From Halictus rubicundus (taxonomy: Eukaryota > Arthropoda > Insecta > Hymenoptera > Halictidae): a stretch of DNA of 64,000 nucleotides. Position 1 is the stretch's first letter. The number at the start of each line of letters is the position of its first letter. The notes under the pieces were generated by a model that saw nothing but the letters and a program-made list of their open reading frames with translations, did not search any database and was not told the DNA's origin. The stretch covers positions 5,089,116 to 5,153,115 of the forward strand of contig NC_135164.1 in NCBI RefSeq assembly GCF_050948215.1. The letters are read 5' to 3'. Positions 38,201 to 45,862 of this stretch are shown piece after piece. The translations under genes were made by a program, and so were the position numbers.

Positions 38201-40484
38201 GCGGCGACTTTGTGCAGGAAACGCGCGGTAATTGATCGCGAAAAGCGGCGCGCGTGCCACCTGTGCCTCGAATCGCCGCGGTTTATAAAACGTAATCGCG
38301 GTTCCTTGAGAAGTCCGCGGGCGGTTCGGACGTTTTAATGAAATAATTGCGTGCCTGTCGCGCCGAGGCCCGTGCGAGACACAGTCAGTCCGCCCGCAAA
38401 CAAGCGTGCGCGGAAACAAGCACAGAGCAGCTCGCGTGCCGCCATTCCTGTCCCGTCGTAAGTCTTCGTCGCGCCGATCGTCGCCGGAGATTCGAGCCCC
38501 GACCTAATTAGCCTTTTAAAATGCCCACGGCAATTAGCCGTGTGTAAACAACAACCCCGAGGACGCGTTGTTCGCCGGAGACCGAAATTCGTGCGCGATC
38601 CCGGCCCTATACCGTTGCGCGGCCGTTTCTTCCCGATCTCTCGAAACGGATCGATCGATTTGAACGATTATTAGTAGAACGACCGCTCCCGCCAAATTGA
38701 CATACAATTACCGGACGCTATCTGATTCGACCGACGATGGGTTAACGGTGATAACCCACTTTGTTGCACCGGGAAAACTTTTTTCTTATCGCAATCGCGA
38801 CCGGATCGATGCGCCGACAATAAAATGTTGGTAAACGAGACCTTAGTTTGCTTAACGATATTAGATACCAGATAATAGTGCAATATTACACTGGCCGCGC
38901 CACCGCAAGCCGGGAAGAGAGACCCCCGTCCCGATAGCGATGCTGGAAACTCTGTTTCGATCGGCTGCGCTGAATACGAACAGCGTTAACCCTTTCGGTG
39001 CTGAAGATCACCGTCTTCAGCCTTTTAATAAGATCTCGTTGTAGTTCGTATGGCAGCACTTTGTCCACAAAAATTGGGAAACTTTTCAGACACATAATTT
39101 GCCCCAGAACGTTTTAAACAACGTGCTTAAGGTTTTAGGAGTTTATTAACACTAGGTTTACGGAGCATTAAAGGTGAGTATTTTACATTACTTCAGAAAA
39201 ATAAGAAGAATGTGTCTGTCCAAGTTTTCAGCCATTTTTTAAATAATATATACATACCTAAGGAAATAAGTTTGTTGAGTAATTCCACGTAGATGGATTT
39301 TCACAATCTCAATAATCGTAAATTAAAAATATTAGAACCCGTCATTTTGACGGGTCCCGTAAACCTAGTGTTAAATACATGCAAAGTTGTGTTGACGTTA
39401 ATACCGTTACGATTTATGGTATAATAATTTTTAGTGGCATCCCAGAGTCCCTACTCCCGCGCAAAGGGTTAAAATAAAGAAAGAACTTAGTTATCCAATT
39501 AGAAAATTTCTTGTAATTAACACATTGTACGCGGGATGCTAATATGGTTGTTCTATATTGTCTATTCGCGTGAGGCATTTTGTAATATTATGGCTTTTGA
39601 TGGAGATAATTGACGCAAAGATCACGCGAATAACTGACTAGAGTGATTGTTTAAACTTCTTTCACTGAAAGTGTAAAAACTTCCCGTATATAATGCGTTA
39701 AGGAAAATTAAAAATATTACTCGAGTCACAGCGGAATCCTAGTGGAACTTCGGTTATCCGAACTAATTGAGTGGACACAGGACGTCTGGGTACTAAAGCC
39801 CAAATTTCTAATAGATACAGCGCTAAACTAAATCTTTAACAATTTGAAAAATTAATCGTGTGGAACGACAAATTATTCACGTGTGGAACAAGCTTCCTAT
39901 ATTATACGGCTCGGATGTTGTTCGGATAATCGAGGCTCTACAGCACGCAATAAATTTGCTAAGCAACAATTTTTATAATTTTTCTGTCAAGATACTGTCT
40001 ATCGAAAAAATTGTGAAAGTAACATTTATGACAGCACGAAGCCTCACAACGACGAAATTCTGTCACTACGCAGTCTTCTACAAATTCCCAAAAACTTCTC
40101 TACCACTTTTCAAAAACTTTTATGCATTAATAACAGCTTGAAGATCACGATCTAACGATCGGTTGAACAAGTCATTCCACAAGTCGACTTAATTACGTCA
40201 GAAATCGATTTTCAAGTCCGATCAAGGACTCGCATCACCGGCGAATCGCGGACAACTAAAAACGCAACAGTTCCCACGAAACTACAAAACTATCTGCCAC
40301 ACGTTGATTTACGCGATACGTTCCTTCGATGATCGAAAGGGTTACCGATCTCCGCACGATTTCCCGCGGAAGGAAGATCTACATTTCCCGGCACAATAAA
40401 ACAAATCGTACCTTCGTCCTTACCGTGTCCCAGGATCTGGTCGATGCTGTACACGTTCTTCTTCTGATTGTATGTTTGCGCCAT
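21733..40484 (-). CDS. hbn: Paired-like homeodomain transcription factor, homeobrain-like (4 exons, 292 aa)
   Basis: This is the complete coding span, joined from exons 40424-40484, 31127-31392, 24932-25019 and 21733-22196 (61+266+88+464 bases, 293 codons with stop). The start ATG has A at -3 and G at +4. Residues 12-19 (YSIDQILG) form an eh1/octapeptide motif, which in this class recruits Groucho-type corepressors. Residues 64-123 are a homeodomain with Q50, N51, R53 and the WFQNRRAKW recognition helix, so it is a nuclear DNA-binding protein expected to bind TAAT-type paired sites. Residues 169-201 are proline-rich and end in LSQYIGL, and residues 272-287 resemble an OAR tail. The TQYPDV helix-1/2 junction, RLDLSEARVQ and the C-terminal LSQY motif fit arthropod homeobrain as I remember it. 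In flies hbn acts in embryonic brain and optic-lobe development (family knowledge). Aristaless/Arx- or Rx-type paralogues are the alternative but usually have HYPD. The structure is certain; the name is about 75 percent sure. Confidence 0.88.
22197..24931 (-). other. hbn intron 3
   Basis: A 2.7-kb phase-1 intron, GTGAGT...TTACAG. It contains the short MITE at 22765-22906 and otherwise AT-rich sequence with no recognised element. Confidence 0.9.
22765..22906 (+). mobile_element. TTAA MITE, CCCTTTGCACTCGA family, short subtype in hbn intron 3
   Basis: The left end is TTAACCCTTTGCACTAGAC and the right end CTCGAGTGCAAAGGGTTAA, 142 bp. The interior (TTTGAAATAATGCCACAACA) matches the copy at 57259, defining a subtype distinct from the 14160/33186 type. 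Confidence 0.85.
24932..25019 (-). CDS. hbn: hbn coding exon 3 (homeodomain recognition helix)
   Basis: The acceptor is TTTCCAG|GTC at 25020 and the donor GCG|GTGAGT at 24931. It encodes residues 110-138, starting VWFQNRRAKWRKKEK and ending TSFMHVEQS, plus one base of Gly139. Gln50, Asn51 and Arg53 of the recognition helix are all present, so DNA binding should be intact. Confidence 0.95.
25918..26119 (+). mobile_element. TA-target MITE (GCCAAGGCCTGG family) in hbn intron 2
   Basis: It runs from TACAGTGATTTCTCTATATA to GAACTCGCTGTA, 202 bp with imperfect ~24-bp terminal inverted repeats. The interior carries GTCGCCAAGGCCTGGGCGAT and ATTATCCCCACTACCG. No coding capacity. Confidence 0.75.
26890..26917. 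repeat. (ACC)n trinucleotide repeat in hbn intron 2
   Basis: About nine ACC units with one ACA variant. Confidence 0.9.
27004..27041. repeat. (CT)n microsatellite in hbn intron 2
   Basis: A CT run with one CACT interruption. Confidence 0.95.
27944..28018. repeat. (CT)n microsatellite, longest in the window, hbn intron 2
   Basis: About 75 bp of uninterrupted TC/CT dinucleotides inside a wider pyrimidine-rich stretch (27800-28050). Long frames encoding Leu/Ser runs here are artefacts of the repeat. Confidence 0.98.
31127..31392 (-). CDS. hbn: hbn coding exon 2 (acidic linker and first 46 homeodomain residues)
   Basis: The acceptor is TTCTCAG|AT at 31393 and the donor CAG|GTGAGT at 31126. It encodes residues 22-109: an acidic, His/Asp-rich linker (HPASSDAIGDGGDTELG...), then the basic arm RKVRRSRTTF and homeodomain helices 1 and 2, ending at Gln46. 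An intron after homeodomain position 46 is the standard split of paired-like genes. The exon ends in phase 0. Confidence 0.95.
31825..31955. repeat. 69-bp tandem duplication in hbn intron 1
   Basis: GGACGTATTTACTTTGCCGC (31825) and GGACATATTTGCTTTGCCGG (31894) start two units sharing TCTTAAATACCGCTG, GACTTTG and CTCAGTGTG/TTCAGTGTG. It lies a few hundred bases upstream of hbn exon 2. Confidence 0.75.
32023..32043. repeat. (GGA)n repeat in hbn intron 1
   Basis: Seven GGA units ending in a G run. Confidence 0.85.
33186..33438 (+). mobile_element. TTAA MITE, CCCTTTGCACTCGA family, in hbn intron 1
   Basis: The left end is TTAACCCTTTGCACTCGAA and the right end TTCGAGCGCTAAGGGTTAA, 253 bp, closely matching the copy at 14160 throughout. 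The internal TTATTAAATACAAAC site is intact. Confidence 0.85.
34886..35209 (-). other. Hydrophobic open frame, weakly gustatory-receptor-like, inside hbn intron 1
   Basis: A 107-codon frame starting with ATG contains two likely membrane segments (residues about 13-33, LYFVLLFSVISFVTYTLGTW, and about 55-75, ILSSIFIFIVNLPIVTWISIY) separated by a short basic stretch. The TWISIY motif followed by a charged loop recalls the TM2/TM3 region of insect gustatory receptors, but I cannot confirm a signature. No later exons with the diagnostic C-terminal receptor motif were found nearby, and the frame ends in a stop. It may be a decayed receptor fragment or chance. Confidence 0.2.
36706..36911. mobile_element. 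TTAA MITE, CCCATTCGCATCAT type, in hbn intron 1
   Basis: The left end is TTAGCCCATTCGCATCAT and the right end ATGATGCAAATGGGTTAA, an 18-bp inverted repeat with two mismatches, 206 bp. It carries two inner hairpins, GAGCGTATGTATACGCTC (36835-36852) and GAGCGTATATATACGCT (36876-36892). A single-copy family in this window. Confidence 0.7.
37713..38245. repeat. Local tandem duplication in hbn intron 1, one copy interrupted by a MITE
   Basis: CTGAATCTATCAGCGTACAA (from about 37715) and CTGAATCTATCCGCGTAAAA (from about 38044) start two related units. Both go on to ATTGTCTGCGTG, GGGAAGTCGC/GGAAAGTCGC, GGCGACTTTG and TTAATTGATCG/GTAATTGATCG. The first is split by the element at 37769-37947; the second has about 35 bp not present in the first. 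Confidence 0.7.
37769..37947 (+). mobile_element. TA-target MITE (GCCAAGGCCTGG family) in hbn intron 1, with preserved empty site
   Basis: The element CAGTGATTTCTC...GAGTTCACTG is flanked by TA on both sides (CGTGT-TA and TA-ATTGTCTGCG). The neighbouring duplicate reads CGTGTTAATTGTCTGCG uninterrupted near 38127, giving a direct TA target duplication. TA targets fit Tc1/mariner-type transposases (family knowledge). Confidence 0.8.
38986..39472 (+). mobile_element. Degenerate CCCTTT-end TTAA element hosting a nested MITE
   Basis: The left end is TTAACCCTTTCGGTGCTGA and the right end CCGCGCAAAGGGTTAA. The right part (TTTTTAGTGGCATCCCAGAGT) resembles the CCCTTTGCACTCGA family; the left part does not clearly. 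Interrupted at 39146-39374 by a CACTAGG element. Confidence 0.5.
39146..39374 (+). mobile_element. TTAA MITE, CACTAGG family, reference-like copy
   Basis: The left end is TTAACACTAGGTTTACGG and the right end CCGTAAACCTAGTGTTAA, a perfect 18-bp terminal inverted repeat, 229 bp. A second inner hairpin, CCCGTCATTTTGACGGG, sits before the right end. No open frame of note; non-autonomous. Confidence 0.85.
40424..40484 (-). CDS. hbn: hbn coding exon 1 (start codon and eh1 motif)
   Basis: The exon encodes 20 codons plus one base, starting MAQTYNQKKNVYSIDQILGH. The donor is G|GTAAGG at 40423, phase 1; its single G joins AT of exon 2 to make GAT (Asp21). The eh1 core YSIDQILG is the reason for accepting this tiny exon 9 kb from the next one. 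Upstream on the minus strand (about 40538-40561) lies a short CT/GA tract, presumably in the 5' UTR or promoter. No TATA box was recognised. Confidence 0.85.
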
Positions 40485-43247
40485 GCTTCTTGTCGGCGTC
40501 GAGCCCCGGAAGTCACTGTAGCAACTCGCAGAAAAAGCGAGAGAGAGAGAGAGAGAGAGAGAAAGAGTTTATCGAAAACGCGCGTTCGGTCGACGACTCG
40601 AGGATCACTGTTCGGCAAACGATCTATCGTGATCGAAGGTCCGTGGAAAATCGTATTTCCCGCTGGTCCCGCGGCAGAGGGAGCTTCCGTGAGAAAAACG
40701 TTTGTTGGCGCGCGCTTGTTGCACGAGAGGGTCGGAGATGAGACGAGATAAATGGAGGAAATGGAGAAAATAACTGTGGAATAGAACGAAAACCGTCGCG
40801 CGGCGTCTCGTCGAAGGCTGCACGCGGCTGCTCTCCGAGCCTCGGAAAAGAAAATGCGTCAATCGACGGCGCACCACGAACTGGCTCGTCGGACATGAAA
40901 GCAGCCCTTAATATCGCATAGAGCCGCCCCACCACGCAACCCCTAACACCGCCATATTAGCCTCCCGGCCAATGAGGACGCGAGCTTCTCACCCAAAGCC
41001 ACCCCACACTCGGGGGTTGAATGAGGCCTGGGCGGGGAATATTTTGCCCTTTCCGCGTAAATCCCCGGATTTTTTTCCACCTCCTCCTCCTACCACATCC
41101 TACCGGACCTTCTTTCTCTGTCGGTTCGTCGAAACTCGCCCCCCCCCTCTCTCTCTCTGTTCATCGCACGCCGGCTCGCGTATGTCCATCCCTTTGTCTG
41201 TTCTTTCGTTTCCTCGTTCCCTCCGACACGCTTCGGGGTTTCGATCCAACGGGATATCTCTTCTTCCACCTTCCCTGCCATCCCCCAACCCTCCACCCAA
41301 CCCCTTCTCTCCCCACTCCCTGAAGAGAACGCGAGATTATTTACCGCGTCTTCGGGTTACGCGAATTTTTCGGCCGCCCGATTAATCTCACCCCCGCGCG
41401 CGCCCGCACTCGGTTACTTGGACGGCTCTGCTTGCCGGGGGTTGCTTTTCGACTTCGTCACTCGGGGATGTGATTGTAGACGCGCTCACGGTATGTCGCA
41501 GATGGAATTTTAACCCCGCATGAATTTTATTTTAGTAATTGCGGGTTCCTCGAAGCGAACATTCATGCATTTCTCTGCCGTAGATGTTGCAGAACGTTCG
41601 AGCTCTTTTTATTTGTGTTTCTGCAACCCTTATGTTAATGTTTGGGTATTCGAGTTCTTTCGAGTTCTTTTTAAAGTTTGTCTATGTCCCTTGTGTCAGT
41701 AACCAACGTTTTCCACGATTTTCAATAACGTTGCACTTTATAGTTGCAACGCATATTTTTATGGATTAAATATAAATTAATCTGTGGTCGTTCAAGATCA
41801 GCAAAATCTACAATAATTTTGCCATTTGTCTTTGGAAGTGTTAAAGAAATTTTAGTAGGCAATTGGTAGTGGGTAACCGGTTATTGGCATAAGGGATGGT
41901 CTTGTTCATAAATAGAAAAATTTATATACAGTACACCCTCGCATAACGTGATCAACAAAATTGTTTGAAGAATTAGTAGCAAGTGTACAGTCTTTTCAAA
42001 CAATTCAGATTTACTGTGCATTTACTGCCACATAACACATACTGTATATAATGTTTTAAACAATTTTTTGACGTTGCACGAGGGTCCAATGTAAATTTCT
42101 ACTTTCTTGGACAATTATAAATAGATTTATACCACCATTAGAACAATTTAGAAATACTGTTACATTATTTCCTATCTATTAAAAATATTAAAAAGGAGAT
42201 AAATTTCTAGTCTACTCCAGTTTGTCGTAATTCGGATACAACATTTTTATTTTGCATAAAGATCCGCTGTCCAGCTATTACACCGCAAGAGTTTAAAAAT
42301 ATAATGTAAGTATACTAAAAAAGATTGGTGAAGTATGCTAGAAAAGAATGATGAATTATGCTGGAACAGGTTTACGAAAATTGTTAAATAATGTTAATTG
42401 ATCGACTCGAGGCGATGGTACTTCTATGATTACAAGCTGGGGATGACATTTTCCGTTAAAACGCTCGAAACGCGTTCTGATTAAATAACAACGTTTGCTG
42501 TGAATTTTACTGTTTATATCGCTTTATCATAAACAAAATCAGGCGTCAAGCAACGGCACCCGTTGCTAGCATAATTATGCGGCAATCCCCTCGTTCAATC
42601 AGTTCCCAATCATTCGCGCAAACTTTCGAGCACATCGCTATCCGATCAAAATGCTCGCGGGAGCACAATGATTACCAAACACCATTGATCATGCACAAAC
42701 CATTATACATACCCGATTACGCGATGACCTAGTCTAAGCTGTACATACAACAAATTATTGTAAAACAAACGATTCATTTTGCAATAACATCGAATCCACA
42801 AACCACATCTATTAATATCAACGTATAGAATTTTTTCCTTGGCAAAATCAATTTTTTCTTTTATCCCGACCTTTGCAAATTCAGTCGTCAACATTCATTT
42901 CTGATTCAAAATGAGATCGGATAATCTATGCATATTTCCAGTTAATGTTTGTTTCAATTAAATACTAATAATATGGCAGGATTAAGTTAATATAGAATTA
43001 AGTGTGATAACAAATTTTACCAGGTGTTGTCTATTGATATTATTAGCTATTAAAATATTTTCAAAGTGTTATTTTATGGTAAATTTGTAGGGGATTGGTA
43101 TAATTATTTAGAATAAGTAATTATTTTAAGACTTTGGATTTCTGGTTTCATTTTTATCTTTAAACGAAAAGAATAGTACATACAATTAGCACGCCGAATT
43201 GCATGATAAACCTTTGTCGTTTATGGTGTTAACGAATCGTAAGAGCA
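40485..43247. other. Interval between the divergent hbn and 43248 starts
   Basis: The hbn-proximal part (40485-41500) is CpG- and pyrimidine-rich with a GA tract at 40538-40561, consistent with promoter-proximal sequence. The rest is AT-rich and carries the MITE at 41932. No TATA box or other core promoter element was confidently found for either side. Confidence 0.5.
41932..42093. mobile_element. TA-flanked MITE with ~40-bp inverted ends, upstream of hbn
   Basis: The left end reads TACACCCTCGCATAACGTGA and the inverted right end TACATTGGACCCTCGTGCAA; both then continue to a shared AAATTGTTT block with a few indels. About 160 bp, resembling Tc1/mariner/pogo-type non-autonomous elements. Confidence 0.55.
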
Positions 43248-43552
43248 ATGGATAGCGCACTCAAAAATAGCAGTGATGACCATATTAAATTTTACAATAA
43301 ACTATATGCCCCGCCTGGTGCATCACCCGTTCAAACAATTAACACCACACCACATAATAAAAGTACACAAGGGCAGCCTGTTTCATTAGCTTCCCACAAG
43401 GATTACACAGATTTTGACCTGGACGAGCGGCGAAGGATTGTTCTAAATCCGTCGGGAAATAATCCGTACGATCGCCGCGTGGATCGCCGTGGGTCGGTCA
43501 CATCAGATGTTTCAGGTGAACGATTAACAGACAACGGAGTCGAGGAACGCAG
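43248..43552 (+). CDS. Putative first coding exon of an unrecognised plus-strand gene
   Basis: An ATG with a favourable context (A at -3, G at +4) opens 101 codons plus two bases, ending at a plausible donor CAG|GTAACA at 43553. The composition is balanced and hydrophilic, unlike the repeat-driven frames elsewhere. It starts MDSALKNSSDDHIKFYNKLY, continues through a Ser/Thr/Asn-rich linker, and has an Arg/Asp-rich stretch (DLDERRRIVLN, then NPYDRRVDRRGSVTSD). No domain is recognised; it looks like a disordered cytosolic N-terminus. It lies head-to-head with hbn, 2.8 kb from the hbn ATG, so the space between may hold both promoters. It could be a fossil open frame, but no transposase or retroelement motif is present. 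Confidence 0.45.
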
Positions 43553-44086
43553 GTAACACGGAAATACTGGCCCCCCGTGGCGTTCAATATAATTGCGAGA
43601 AACAAGGTCGCCTGTTCGATCGGCAACCAATAAGTAGGGCCGTTTCGAAATTTGCTTACGATTGTCCTACTTATTCTAAGACAATGCGTTTCTGCGCGCG
43701 GCCAACCTGAATTACTATAATCTAATCCTAAGACGCCTACAGGAAGTGTGTGGCGGAGGCGTTCCCGAAACCCGTGCCACACCGTTTCACCTTCCATCCT
43801 TTTTACGAAACCTTCTTCCGTAATCTGCCGCCTCTGTCACCCATTAGCAACACCCTCGCCTAATCCAAAGAAGGGCCCCTGCGGTGATCCTTTTTCGAGA
43901 GCCTCGCTCTAATTCATTTCCGTCGTTCGGCGACAACCTGTTGTATTCCTTGCCGATTGCTATACATACAGACCTCTTCTTACCTGGCGCTGTCCAACCA
44001 CTGTACTACGTGCTCGAAATTACTCCATTAACTTCGTGAACGAACGGTCGTCGAATAAATAGTTTTACTAATTTTTCCAAAATATC

Positions 44087-44534
44087 TTAACCCTTTGCGC
44101 TCGAAGCTATTTCAACTCGAAAACGAAACATTTCTTCCGACCCAGAATATTTCAATTCTATATATTATACTTTTTGTCGTGTTATGCAAATGGTGCAATT
44201 CACTCGTACAGTACGGAAGTGTTTAGTCGTTTATTAACAATTTGATCGCCAAACTAGAAACCCCAAAAATTCCATAAAATCAAAGTAAGTTATTTAATGA
44301 AATGAAAATTGAGAAAAATTAAATGTATGATACCGAGTAGTCCTACAACTTTCTTGCATGTTACAGATCCTAATCGGTACAATGAATATATCAACGTTCA
44401 TTTTAAAACCTGGACAAATAATTCCGTCACCTGCATATGTCGTGGCATTCAACGTGTTAAATACAAACAAATTTAATAACGTGAACAGTTAATAAAGTGA
44501 ACGTTACAGTCGCCATTCGAGTGCTAAGGGTTGA
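44087..44534 (+). mobile_element. TTAA MITE, CCCTTTGCACTCGA family, containing a nested MITE
   Basis: The left end is TTAACCCTTTGCGCTCGAA and the right end ATTCGAGTGCTAAGGGTTGA, one target copy having mutated from TTAA to TTGA. It is about 225 bp without the nested element at 44234-44460. The neighbouring duplicate provides its empty site. Confidence 0.85.
44234..44460 (+). mobile_element. TTAA MITE, TTGACTGC family, nested in the 44087 element
   Basis: The left end is TTAACAATTTGATCGCC and the right end GGCATTCAACGTGTTAA. It is inserted in TTTATTAAATACAAAC of the host element, with TTAA duplicated at both edges; copies at 14160 and 33186 show the uninterrupted host. Confidence 0.85.
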
Positions 44535-45801
44535 TATTATTTTAAGAAGCGAAGAAGAGTTGTATTTTATTACTGTAGAACCATTTTAGCACGTGCTCGA
44601 AATTATTCCATTAACTTTACGAACGAACGGTGACCAAATAAATAGTTTTACTAATTTTCCAAGATATATTAATACTATTTCAAGAAGTCAATATAATACA
44701 ATATATCTATCCCGATTTTTACATAACTCCATTTAAACCATTAGTGGTTCCACCGAGTTATACATTAACCACAATTTTCCATCGTAACAAATTGAGGGCT
44801 GGGTTGAAAAATATTATACAATCATGATAGAAGCGAAGAAATAAAATTCAAAAAAGACTCTAAGAACGCGGCCGGGTTAGAAAAGACAAATTGGCGTTCA
44901 CGAGCCATTTTATGTCCGCTCAAGAAATTAATGGCGTTCAATTTTTATCTCATAAATGCATTCGCTTCAACGATAGCGATAATGGAGTAAATTGAGATGG
45001 TAATATCAGATGAGACATCGTTCACTGGGCAGGAACAACTGGAAACATATTTCAGATTTAAAATATAACGGGGTAACGATATTATCGACTTTTTAAAACA
45101 TTATGCGAAAGCCTGTCCAGTGTGTCGCGCGTCCGCTGCGCTCGCGTTATTAAAAAGTAAACGCGACGTTTTTAATCGGAGTCAATCGGATCGGAAGCAT
45201 CGACGGTCATAAATCATTCGACTGTAATAAATCGACGCCTACCTGTAACGGGCGAGATGCAATAAAAGCCATTGTAAGGACGGTAGGAAAAGCGATCGCG
45301 TGTACATTAACTAATAGCACCGTTGTAAATTACGCGGAACGTGCCGCACGTACGAATTTCGCTAATGATGTTCCATAAAATTACAAAATTTTTTATCGAT
45401 TTAACTAACCCTTGAATCGTTCCAAATTTCAAGAATTATCTTTTTAAGAAGTTTTGCTGTTTGCAAGTTGCAAAAGTTTAACACATTTCCTTTGATTCCT
45501 ACCCTTAAAATTACATTTGAAGATCGTTTGCAACAAATCGTATACGAAATAGTTATTGTATCTTCGCAAGTGAAGGAGACATTTATGTTGCTACTCGTAC
45601 ACAGCCTTCCTCCATTTTTCATAATTTTAAACAATTTCTAGAGTTAAGAGTGGTCCACGGGAAGGCAGACAAAATGGCTGCGAAAATCGGCCTGCAATGA
45701 ACTCCGAGCTTGCGTCACCGTTGGTTTTCATATTTTTGTCAGAAATTCTAGATAAATTATTCATGGACTTTTCGTTACACTGGTTATATTTCCATGTACA
45801 G

Positions 45802-45862
45802 GGTGTGCCGATCAATTGTCCACGGGAACCGGTGGGACACCTTGCGCGTCTACCGTCAACAG
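45802..45862 (+). CDS. Candidate second exon of the same plus-strand gene (uncertain)
   Basis: An acceptor (a T-rich tract ending TGTACAG) and a strong donor CAG|GTAAGA bound 61 bases. Joined to 43552 in phase 2, the first base completes Arg and the rest reads 20 open codons, VCRSIVHGNRWDTLRVYRQQ, ending in phase 0. The agreement of phase, acceptor and donor supports an exon. Against it, the left edge TACAGGGTGTGCC resembles the ends of many insect mariner-like elements, and no following exon was found. Treat as a hypothesis. Confidence 0.25.

Larger units (their letters stand above)
31393..40423 (-). other. hbn intron 1
   Basis: A 9.0-kb phase-1 intron, GTAAGG...TCTCAG. It holds MITEs at 33186, 36706, 37769 and 38986, duplications at 31825 and 37713, GA/CT-rich tracts at 32210-32260, 32650-32675 and 34155-34250, and the hydrophobic frame at 34886-35209. 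As the large first intron of a developmental regulator it is a likely place for enhancers, which I cannot identify by eye. Confidence 0.85.
44000..44672. repeat. ~140-bp tandem duplication, one copy split by nested MITEs
   Basis: ACGTGCTCGAAATTACTCCA (44008) and ACGTGCTCGAAATTATTCCA (44591) start two units that both run through ATAAATAGTTTTACTAATTT. In the first, the sequence at TTAA (44087) is interrupted by the element 44087-44534 and resumes as TTGATATTATTTTAAGAAG. In the second it is continuous as TTAATACTATTTCAAGAAG. Confidence 0.8.
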
